Source: Candidatus Merdivicinus faecavium (GTDB taxonomy: Bacteria; Bacillota; Clostridia; Oscillospirales; Ruminococcaceae). From it: 64,000 nucleotides of DNA. A program made the translations under genes and the position numbers. This document shows positions 58,656 to 64,000 of the stretch, one piece after another. The stretch spans positions 62,001-126,000 of the forward strand of contig DVKD01000032.1 in the NCBI GenBank assembly GCA_018716285.1. The letters run 5' to 3'. How positions within the stretch are numbered: the stretch's first letter is position 1; every line of letters begins with the position of its first letter. The notes under the pieces are model-generated. The model did not search any database and was not told the DNA's origin. It saw only the letters and a program-made list of their open reading frames with translations.

Positions 58656-59465
58656 ATGGCGGAAATTGAGGTCAAAAACACGTCCCCCGCCCGAATCGAG
58701 GGGGTCTATCTGCACCACTGCGGGTTCGAGCACTGCGCGCCGGGGCACAGCTTTGGCCCGGCCGTCCGCGACCACACCCTCGTCCACATGGTGCTGGGCG
58801 GAAAGGGGCGGTTTTACGCCGGCGGGCGCTCCTACCTCGTGGAAAAGGGGCAGGGCTTCCTCATCGAGCCGGGGGCCGTCACCACCTATGCCGCCGACCT
58901 GGAAGATCCCTGGTACTACTGCTGGGTCGGCTTCAGCGGCAGCGACGTCCCGGCCATCCTGCGGCAGTGCGGCCTGGGCGCGGACTGCCCGGTCTTCCCC
59001 TTCCCCTCCGCCGAGGAGATGGAACGCTGCGTCGCCCGGCTCCAGCAGAGCGTCGGCCCCGACGCCAACCCCTTCGCGACGACGGCCCGCCTTTTCGACT
59101 TCTTCGCCCTGCTCGGCGGGACGCCCGGACCGGCCGCCCGCAGCCGCGGCCTACTCGAAGCGGCCATCGACTATATGGCGAAAAACTACTCCTACCACAT
59201 CACTGTCGAGGATATCGCGCGCCGCCTCGGGGTGGACCGCAGCCACCTCTTCCGCATTTTCAAAAAGGGGCTCGGCTGCTCCCCGCAGGCTTATCTGCTC
59301 GACTACAAGCTCGGCCGGGCCGTTCAGCTGCTCACCCGGACCGACCTGACCGTCACCGAAATTATGTATTCCTGCGGCTTTGCCGACCTCCCGAATTTTT
59401 CCCGGCAGTTTAAGAAAAAGTTCGGCGCGCCGCCCGCCCTTTACCGCGCGGAAAGCAAAAAATAA
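58656..59465 (+). CDS. AraC family transcriptional regulator
   Basis: A 269-residue regulator; ATG 58656 has AAAGGAGG 6 bases upstream (a GTG two codons earlier is too close). The N-terminal cupin-type ligand domain (GPAVRDHTLVHMVLGGKGRF, FLIEPGAVTTYAADLEDPWYY) matches MsmR/RafR-like sugar sensors; residues about 165-265 carry two helix-turn-helices, with YSYHITVEDIARRLGVDRSH and MYSCGFADLPNFSRQFKKKF. It presumably activates melA in response to alpha-galactosides and, through the second operator, the URO-D-family gene at 61-62 kb. Confidence 0.92.
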   Translation: MAEIEVKNTSPARIEGVYLHHCGFEHCAPGHSFGPAVRDHTLVHMVLGGKGRFYAGGRSYLVEKGQGFLIEPGAVTTYAADLEDPWYYCWVGFSGSDVPAILRQCGLGADCPVFPFPSAEEMERCVARLQQSVGPDANPFATTARLFDFFALLGGTPGPAARSRGLLEAAIDYMAKNYSYHITVEDIARRLGVDRSHLFRIFKKGLGCSPQAYLLDYKLGRAVQLLTRTDLTVTEIMYSCGFADLPNFSRQFKKKFGAPPALYRAESKK

Positions 59466-59475
59466 TCCGGATGAG

Positions 59476-59498
59476 AAAAAGGGGCGGCAGCCCGCCCC
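59476..59498 (-). terminator. Terminator of the 52-residue protein gene
   Basis: Minus strand GGGGCGG/CCGCCCC stem with TTTTT. It sits between the AraC gene stop and the facing small gene and could also slow plus-strand transcription. Confidence 0.75.
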
Positions 59499-59504
59499 TT
59501 CCCG

Positions 59505-59663
59505 CTATAAATCGTCCGCGTCCTGCTGCGGGAGGTCGTTCGGGTCTTCGGGGACCCCGGTCCAGCTGCCGAGCGGATCGGTGTCGCTCGGGTGCGGATG
59601 GGACAGGGAACTGACCAGTGCATTGGGGCGGAATTTCCCCACGGTTTTGGGTTTATGCTTCAT
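59505..59663 (-). CDS. 52-residue acidic small protein ending in DADDL
   Basis: ATG 59663 has AAAGGAG 10 bases upstream, and the gene has its own terminator. The N terminus is basic ([14 protein letters not shown]), the C terminus acidic with [19 protein letters not shown] and a final DADDL. Small proteins with a PLGS(Y/W)TG ... DADDL tail seem familiar from other Clostridia, but no function is known to me. No membrane span or Cys. Confidence 0.7.
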   Translation of the reverse strand: MKHKPKTVGKFRPNALVSSLSHPHPSDTDPLGSWTGVPEDPNDLPQQDADDL

Positions 59664-59749
59664 TTGATACACGCTCCTTTCCTATCGGGGTACTCCTAGT
59701 TTTCCCGGGAAACGGAGCGGATATACCATTGTTTCAAAGGAGGATTTTT

Positions 59750-60070
59750 ATGCTGATCACCACAACTCCCGGCGTCGAGGGACACGTCATCCGCGAATAC
59801 TGCGGCATCGTCTTCGGAGAGACGGTCTCCGGCATCAATTTTGTCAAGGATTTTGCCGCCGGGCTGTCAAACTTTTTCGGCGGCCGCTCCCACACCTACG
59901 AGGAGGAGCTCATCACCGCGCGGGAGACCGCGCTCCAGGAAATGCAGGCCCGCGCCGCCCAGATGGGCGCCAACGCCGTGGTCGGGGTGGATATCGATTA
60001 CGAGATGCTCGGCTCGGACAACGGGATGATGATGGTCACCGTCTCCGGCACCGCCGTCGTTATCGACTAG
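59750..60070 (+). CDS. YbjQ family protein (heavy-metal-binding domain, PF01906)
   Basis: A 106-residue protein that is the whole YbjQ domain: [21 protein letters not shown], the variable helix with [35 protein letters not shown] and [10 protein letters not shown] with a final hydrophobic strand. The family forms pentameric rings; the name heavy-metal-binding rests on weak evidence. AAAGGAGG precedes ATG 59750. Confidence 0.9.
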   Translation: MLITTTPGVEGHVIREYCGIVFGETVSGINFVKDFAAGLSNFFGGRSHTYEEELITARETALQEMQARAAQMGANAVVGVDIDYEMLGSDNGMMMVTVSGTAVVID

Positions 60071-60108
60071 GCCCGTGACCGGGCAGGACAAGTCGACGCG
60101 GCAGCACA

Positions 60109-60168
60109 CCTCTGTCCAACCGCTGGAACGGTCCGACAAGCGGACCGTTTCTGGCAGGGTTCCAGCCC
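60109..60168 (+). repeat. Structured intergenic element, copy 3
   Basis: CCTCTGTCCAACCGCTGG, hairpin AACGGTCC-GACAAGC-GGACCGTT (60127-60149), then hairpin CTGG-CAGGGTT-CCAG (60151-60165). Same layout as 54131-54190 with different stem bases in both hairpins and unchanged pairing. It lies 38 bases after the YbjQ gene. Confidence 0.7.
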
Positions 60169-60256
60169 TATCCGTCGTTTTCGGCCCGCGGACCCGGTAC
60201 CCGGGCGGAAAAATTCCCCGTCCTGCACATATTTTTGTAATTTTTCACACAACCTC

Positions 60257-60285
60257 TTGCATCGCGAAAAAATTTGTGTTATAAT
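60257..60285 (+). promoter_or_regulatory. Promoter of the RNHCP leader
   Basis: TTGCAT (60257-60262), 17-base spacer, TATAAT (60280-60285). Expected start near 60292. Confidence 0.85.
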
Positions 60286-60291
60286 CAGCAT

Positions 60292-60515
60292 GGATCGGTG
60301 CGCGGCATGCCGGAAAGGGCCCTCCGGACAGAGGCGAGCTGCGATCCCGCGTCCCGCAGACGGGCGTGTCTTCAAAAGAAAGGGTGAACTTTTCATGATG
60401 AAATTTGGTGCAGGTGCGATTGTAGGCTGACCGGGAGGTCTGCGTACAGATTCCTTTCTGACGAGCCTCCCACAGGACTATTTTTTGTAAAATAGATCTT
60501 CAGGAGGACCATTTC
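60292..60515 (+). promoter_or_regulatory. 224-base leader RNA with uORF and Shine-Dalgarno-hiding stem
   Basis: 5' part folds with GGATCG (60292-60297) pairing CGATCC (60342-60347) around CCGGA/TCCGG. After the uORF, GGGAGG (60433-60438) can pair CCTCCC (60466-60471); the same CCTCC can instead pair the ribosome site GGAGG (60503-60507), helped by CTATTTT/AAAATAG (60478-60495). The two pairings exclude one another, a typical translational attenuator layout. Confidence 0.6.
60395..60430 (+). CDS. 11-residue leader peptide (uORF)
   Basis: Frame MMKFGAGAIVG then TGA, with AAAGGGTG about 10 bases upstream. Its stop lies 2 bases before the GGGAGG arm of the leader, so a ribosome stalled or terminating here would cover that arm. 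It looks like a regulatory leader peptide. Confidence 0.55.
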   Translation: MMKFGAGAIVG

Positions 60516-60944
60516 GTGAACAGAGAAAACAAAAGAAAACAGTACGAAAAGGGTTATTACAAAAACCACCCGTGCAGCGACACCTTCACCTGTAAGGTGT
60601 GCGGCCGGCCGGTCGTGCCGGAGGGCGCCGGGAGCGATCACCGCAACCACTGCCCCAACTGCCTGTGCAGCCTGCATGTGGACGTCGAGCCGGGCGACCG
60701 CGCGGCGGATTGCGGCGGCATTATGGAGCCGGTCGCGGTCTGGGTGCGCAAAAACGGCGAATGGGCGATCATCCACCGCTGCCGCAGATGCGGCGCGCTC
60801 TCGTCCAACCGCGTCGCGGCGGACGACAACCCGATGAAGCTCATGTCGGTCGCCATGCGGCCGGTGGCCTCCCCTCCCTTCCCGCTGGAACGGATCGAGG
60901 AGATGACCGCGCTGATGGCCGGCGACGGTGAACTCAAATGGTAA
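60516..60944 (+). CDS. RNHCP domain protein
   Basis: A 142-residue zinc-finger-like protein starting at GTG 60516, 8 bases after AGGAGG. CKVCGRPVVPEGAGSDHRNH followed by CPNCLCSLHVD is the RNHCP domain (PF12647), and IHRCRRCGALSSNRVAADDNP gives a second CxxC pair. The domain is widespread in Gram-positives with no established role; nucleic-acid or ribosome contact is plausible. Its leader suggests control by translation conditions. Confidence 0.88.
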   Translation: MNRENKRKQYEKGYYKNHPCSDTFTCKVCGRPVVPEGAGSDHRNHCPNCLCSLHVDVEPGDRAADCGGIMEPVAVWVRKNGEWAIIHRCRRCGALSSNRVAADDNPMKLMSVAMRPVASPPFPLERIEEMTALMAGDGELKW

Positions 60945-60960
60945 CCTTTCCCCCATACGA

Positions 60961-60992
60961 GGCGGCAGAGTTTGCGCTCTGCCGCCTTTTCG
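60961..60992 (+). terminator. Terminator of the RNHCP gene
   Basis: GGCGGCAGAG-TTTGCG-CTCTGCCGCC then TTTT. Confidence 0.9.
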
Positions 60993-60997
60993 CATAC

Positions 60998-61024
60998 AAA
61001 AAAGGGGCGGCAAACAGCCGCCCC
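60998..61024 (-). terminator. Terminator of the first URO-D-family gene
   Basis: Minus strand GGGGCGGC-TGTTT-GCCGCCCC followed by TTTTTT. Confidence 0.9.
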
Positions 61025-61032
61025 TCAGGGAA

Positions 61033-62109
61033 TTACTCCGGTACGCCGAAGGAACGCAGCACCGCCCGCGCTTCCTCCACCGTTTCCGCGCCCATGTCGA
61101 TGTAAAACCGCCCGTCCGGGATCTCCCGGTAAAGGACCTCGAAGTCGGGGCGGTCGCAGTAAATGTACAGCGACTTGTCCGCGGCGGCGATTTTTTTGTA
61201 CACGTCGAGCCAGTGCGGCGCGGTCGGCTGGCCGTCGCCGTAGACCCACTGCACCGCGTTCAGCTCCGGAATCGCGAGGATATCGTCCAGGTGGTTGAGC
61301 TCGCCGATGCCGTCCAGATGATAGACGGTGTGGTCAAGCTCCCGGCAGCCCTGCACAAGGTCCGGCAGGACGAACTCCCGGAACATCGGGTTGCCCAGCA
61401 TGTAGCAGAAGTCGCACTGAAGGATGTAGGACGGCGTTTTGCTGTAAATCCCCGACCAGTCGCCATAGCCGGGGTTCACCCCGTCGACCGCCGCGCGCAG
61501 GTCGCGGTAGGCCTCCATCCAGGCGGCGTGGGCCTCTTTGCAGAGCCGCAGCACCTCCTCCGGCGCGTCGTAGAGGTCGAGCAGGAGCTGTTCGCTCTCG
61601 CGGAAGCTCGCCACTACGTCCATGATCCCGCCCAGGTCGGGCATCCCGAGCAGCACCTGGCCGCCCCAGCGCTCGTTCCCGGCGCGGTAAATGTCCTTGA
61701 TCCGCCGCACCCATTTATTTTCCGGGTCGTAATGGATGTGAATCTGATCGATCGGGCGGTCGTCGGGCGGGAAAAACCAGACCCGGCCGCTTGAGTTGTC
61801 GAGCCTTGCGCCGCAGAAGGCGGCGAGGACGCCCGGGCCGAAATAGGCAAAATTCATCTGCGGGAAAGCGTCGCCCAGAAATTCGTACTGCGAGAGCTCG
61901 TAATCGACCGCGTCGATGACCGCCTCGGCCGGGATGGAGAAGTCATGGCAGTTATCCTGCCCTGGGAACGGCACAGACGGGGCGGGCCGGCCCGGGTCGC
62001 AGCAGCGGACGGACATCTTGATGACCGGGCGGGTAATGGAGCCGTCCCACCAGCCTGCAAAGCTCTGGCGGACCCGTTCCCAACGGTCAGGAGTGAAATG
62101 GATTGGCAT
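61033..62109 (-). CDS. URO-D/MtaA-like superfamily protein 1
   Basis: A 358-residue TIM-barrel protein related to uroporphyrinogen decarboxylase and corrinoid methyltransferases of the MtaA type. Visible parts: DRWERVRQSFAGWWDGSI at the N terminus, MNFAYFGPGVLAAFCGA, DLGGIMDVVASFRESEQLLL, HTVYHLDGIGELNHLDDIL and the final FYIDMGAETVEEARAVLRSF. ATG 62109 has GAGGTGG upstream. No corrinoid protein or heme genes lie nearby, so neither classic function is supported. Its promoter carries the operator shared with melA. Confidence 0.75.
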   Translation of the reverse strand: MPIHFTPDRWERVRQSFAGWWDGSITRPVIKMSVRCCDPGRPAPSVPFPGQDNCHDFSIPAEAVIDAVDYELSQYEFLGDAFPQMNFAYFGPGVLAAFCGARLDNSSGRVWFFPPDDRPIDQIHIHYDPENKWVRRIKDIYRAGNERWGGQVLLGMPDLGGIMDVVASFRESEQLLLDLYDAPEEVLRLCKEAHAAWMEAYRDLRAAVDGVNPGYGDWSGIYSKTPSYILQCDFCYMLGNPMFREFVLPDLVQGCRELDHTVYHLDGIGELNHLDDILAIPELNAVQWVYGDGQPTAPHWLDVYKKIAAADKSLYIYCDRPDFEVLYREIPDGRFYIDMGAETVEEARAVLRSFGVPE

Positions 62110-62164
62110 GGAAACCACCTCGCTATCAGGGAAATTCTCAGAAATTCGGCGTATGATTGGTTAT

Positions 62165-62193
62165 ATTATAGCGTTTTTCCCAGGGGAAATCTA
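62165..62193 (-). promoter_or_regulatory. Promoter of URO-D-like gene 1
   Basis: Minus strand TATAAT (62165-62170), weak -35 TAGATT at 17 bases (62188-62193), with palindrome TTTCCC-AG-GGGAAA (62176-62189) in the spacer. Same weak -35 logic as melA. Confidence 0.7.
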
Positions 62194-62200
62194 TGGAATG

Positions 62201-62228
62201 TTGTTGCAGATTGTTGGTAAAATGTTGC
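62201..62228. promoter_or_regulatory. Probable AraC-regulator operator (copy B)
   Basis: 28 bases with TGTTGC, TTGGTA and ATGTTGC in the same positions as copy A (22 of 28 identical). Its start is 31 bases beyond the end of the -10 box, exactly as at melA. Confidence 0.7.
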
Positions 62229-62229
62229 C

Positions 62230-63291
62230 TCAGAAGCGCCAGGCGAGCTCCTCGTAGCACTGGTTGTAGTAAAGGGCGTTCTCGACGGGGACGCTCGGTG
62301 GGATGTGGTTGCCGACCGCCAGGAAAAATCCGGGGCACTCCCGCCCGATATTCACGCAGCGCTCCACCTCCCGCCGGATCTCCTCTTTGGAGCCAAAGGT
62401 GAGGATGCGGCAGTCGGCGTTGCCGACAAAGGCGTGGGTCTTTCCGTATTGCCGGGAGATATATGCCATATCCGTCGTCGGCTCGAGGACAAACCCGCTC
62501 ACCCCGCAGGCGGCGATGTCGTCGATAAAGGCGTTGTAGCAGCCGTCCGAGGTGTAGAGAAGGATCTTCCCAGCCCGGTGCAGCGGCTCAAACAGCCGCT
62601 CGTAGTGCGGAAAGACGTGCCTGCGGTACCAGGCGGGGTTTGCAAAGGGGCCGGAGGTCCAGACGATGTCGTCATGGATCATCACGACCGGGGCTTTGCT
62701 CGCGGCGAGGGCTTCAAAATACTGGGCAATCCAGTCCGCGTACCGCCCGGCGACCTCCCCGAAGCGGCCGGGATCCTCCCCCATCCCCTCAAGCAGCCAG
62801 TTCCAGCCGAAGATCTCCAAAAGCCCGGAGATCATGGTGATGTAGATGCCGGTCATGTTGACCTGGTCGGGATGGAGGCGGCACTGCAGGTCGTAATGCG
62901 CGTCGTACCGCCGGGTCAGTTCATCGCGGTCCCGCACACCGTAGGCCTCCCAGGGGTCGAAGGAGAGGACCTGCTCCACATCGGTGAAGGGGCTGCCCAC
63001 CCGTGTGTCGAAATCCCCGCCCCCCTCGGCGTAAACGGCGTGCCCCATCGTGGTGCGGCAGGCCTCGAGCTCCTGGCTGTGGGTCAGGATGGACCAGGTG
63101 AAGCCGAAGTCCCATGCCTTCTCAAAGGCAGCGGCAGCGCGCAGCTTTTCTTCCTCCCCGCTGTCCTCCCCGACCGGGAGGCCGGTGACGGCGCGGATGA
63201 GACTCCAGTATCCGCTGGCGGAATACTCGGTGCGGGGGATTTTCCCCGGCATCCGCAGATGCAAGGCGTCCATCGCCTCTTGATAGCCCAT
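62230..63291 (-). CDS. URO-D/MtaA-like superfamily protein 2
   Basis: A 353-residue relative of uroporphyrinogen decarboxylase / MtaA methyltransferases, only distantly similar to the neighbouring one. Segments: GYQEAMDALHLRMPGKIPRTEY, VMIHDDIVWTSGPFANPAW, ILLYTSDGCYNAFIDDIAAC, FVLEPTTDMAYI, and FVGNADCRILTFGSKEEIRR with FFLAVGNHIPPSVPVENAL near the end, which matches the last barrel strands of the family. ATG 63291 follows GAGGGG. It lies upstream of protein 1 and may read through into it. Substrate unknown; a sugar-linked role is suggested by context. Confidence 0.78.
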   Translation of the reverse strand: MGYQEAMDALHLRMPGKIPRTEYSASGYWSLIRAVTGLPVGEDSGEEEKLRAAAAFEKAWDFGFTWSILTHSQELEACRTTMGHAVYAEGGGDFDTRVGSPFTDVEQVLSFDPWEAYGVRDRDELTRRYDAHYDLQCRLHPDQVNMTGIYITMISGLLEIFGWNWLLEGMGEDPGRFGEVAGRYADWIAQYFEALAASKAPVVMIHDDIVWTSGPFANPAWYRRHVFPHYERLFEPLHRAGKILLYTSDGCYNAFIDDIAACGVSGFVLEPTTDMAYISRQYGKTHAFVGNADCRILTFGSKEEIRREVERCVNIGRECPGFFLAVGNHIPPSVPVENALYYNQCYEELAWRF

Positions 63292-63625
63292 ATATGACCC
63301 CTCTTTCTTGTGAATTTTATAGAAGTTCAGGTGCAGTAAACCCGAAATTGCTGTCAAAAACTGCCAAACTTCTCCGTCCGGCGGGAAAACGGCGCGCTGT
63401 GCCGAAAGCGCGGGACCTGTTTCGCGGAGCGCATCTTTCATAAATCATGGGTGCGCATCCTGAAACGCTGCGGCGCAATCTGTCCCCGGCAAGCGGAGAC
63501 GTCCCGGTCGGAAGGCGCACTTTCGGACGCGGCAGCACCCCTAATCTACTGTTTGGCAGGGAACGCTGCCAGAATCGGCGCGCCGACTTCCCAGTGTGGG
63601 GTTCGGCGCGCCGAAAGCGATTGTC
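63292..63625. other. 334-base gap between URO-D-like gene 2 and the alpha-mannosidase gene
   Basis: No supported gene. A minus-strand TATAAA at 63316-63321 may be the -10 of URO-D-like gene 2 (poor -35). The 12-base palindrome TCGGCGCGCCGA occurs twice, at 63575-63586 and 63603-63614, and can form one 12-bp hairpin; GGCAG/CTGCC lies beside it. There is no TGTTGC operator. Confidence 0.5.
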
Positions 63626-64000
63626 TTACCGTTCGAGGCGCAGGATTTTCAGCTGGTGGGCGCCGATTTTCCCGGTCAGGACGCTGCCGTCGAGGGAAAG
63701 GCCCTCCGAGACCGGCCGCTCCAGCTGGTCGGCGCAGGCGGCCGCGCCGGGGACAAAGCCGCAGTCGAGCGAGAAGCTGCCCGCCTTGCCGTCCGCCTCA
63801 TAGAGCCGGACGATGACGGCCTTCCCGTCCTCCGACACCTTGACCGCCGAGAGCAGGACGCTGCCCGCAAGGAGACGGACAAAGCCCGCCTCGCTCGGGA
63901 GGCTGCCGCCGTGGGCGCGGCCGGTGACGGCGAAGAAGGGGTGCTCGCAGTTCTCCACCGCCCGGGCGCGGGCGCTGTCGGGCAGCCCGGCCTTCTGCGG
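63626..64000 (-). CDS. Glycoside hydrolase family 38 alpha-mannosidase, C-terminal end (partial)
   Basis: The frame is open to the window edge; 124 residues are visible. The sequence SVLLSAVKVSEDGKAVIVRLYEADG followed by a final GAHQLKILRLER is typical of the C-terminal beta domain of GH38 enzymes (V-x-R-L-Y-E ... I-K-T/I-L-R-L). The catalytic domain lies outside the window. GH38 removes alpha-mannose from N-glycans, mostly in the cytoplasm in bacteria. It adds to the glycan-processing character of this end of the window. Confidence 0.75.
   Translation of the reverse strand, partial: PQKAGLPDSARARAVENCEHPFFAVTGRAHGGSLPSEAGFVRLLAGSVLLSAVKVSEDGKAVIVRLYEADGKAGSFSLDCGFVPGAAACADQLERPVSEGLSLDGSVLTGKIGAHQLKILRLER

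Noticed and set aside
60292-60395. 5' part of the RNHCP leader considered as SRP RNA, 6S RNA or a known riboswitch
   Set aside because: None of the conserved motifs of those classes is present; described only as a structured leader.

Overview
The window is GC-rich, densely coded DNA from an anaerobic, probably gut-associated Firmicute of the Clostridia (most like Oscillospiraceae/Ruminococcaceae; this is an inference). Supporting signs are strong AGGAGG-type ribosome binding sites, sigma-A promoters of TTGACA/TATAAT type, a single-chain class II glycyl-tRNA synthetase, an HydF hydrogenase maturase, formate-tetrahydrofolate ligase, Fe-S aldo/keto reductase and EFR1 proteins, choline-binding-type surface repeats, and many glycan-processing enzymes. 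There is one tRNA (Pro, GGG). No rRNA, CRISPR array, insertion sequence or phage is visible.

Layout. 1-4.1 kb: end of a MATE exporter gene, an Smr-like gene, tRNA-Pro, an FAD oxidoreductase and a ferredoxin-type aldo/keto reductase. 4.2-14.9 kb (minus): a complete carbon-phosphorus lyase operon in the order phnD-C-E1-E2-G-H-I-J-K-M-L, then a PHP-domain phosphodiesterase in place of phnP/phnN and a hexapeptide acetyltransferase. 15.5-20.1 kb (plus, divergent): a 1531-residue secreted glycerophosphodiesterase with choline-binding repeats. With phn it looks like a phosphorus-scavenging locus. 20.2-25.8 kb: Nudix, an LRR surface protein sharing the same repeat module, glyS, and a ZIP metal transporter with an elaborate leader. 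26-35.5 kb: glycan genes (GH95, a TIM-barrel isomerase, EFR1, then the operon sugar kinase / sugar nucleotidyltransferase / phosphohexomutase / GH29 fucosidase). 35.5-44 kb: housekeeping (coiled-coil protein, coaD, rsmD, rodA-like, fhs, free-Met-sulfoxide reductase, mscL, ABC exporter). 44-52.1 kb (minus): a long close-packed series from coaBC down to a sulfatase and a 2-hydroxyacid dehydrogenase, containing one frameshifted metallophosphoesterase. 52.2-57 kb (plus): YgjP-like protease, hydF, and a nucleoside salvage operon (deoD, cdd, pdp). 57-64 kb: divergent melA-type GH4 / AraC regulator, small conserved genes, an RNHCP-domain gene behind a uORF leader, two URO-D-family genes and the 3' end of a GH38 alpha-mannosidase gene.

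Strongest unexplained signals: (1) a 28-base operator shared by the melA/AraC promoter region and the promoter of a URO-D-family gene 3.6 kb away, at exactly the same distance from the -10 box, which ties an orphan URO-D-like protein to an AraC-controlled galactoside regulon; (2) a leader RNA before the RNHCP gene with an 11-codon uORF and mutually exclusive stems, one hiding the Shine-Dalgarno; (3) an intergenic element present at two loci (three copies, one degenerate) whose two hairpins keep their pairing while their stem sequences differ; (4) a ZIP-transporter leader with a terminator-like hairpin and a 28-codon coupled small ORF; (5) a metallophosphoesterase gene broken by a 22-base insertion bounded by a 10-base direct repeat.

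All family calls come from reading the protein sequences; no database search or folding calculation was run.
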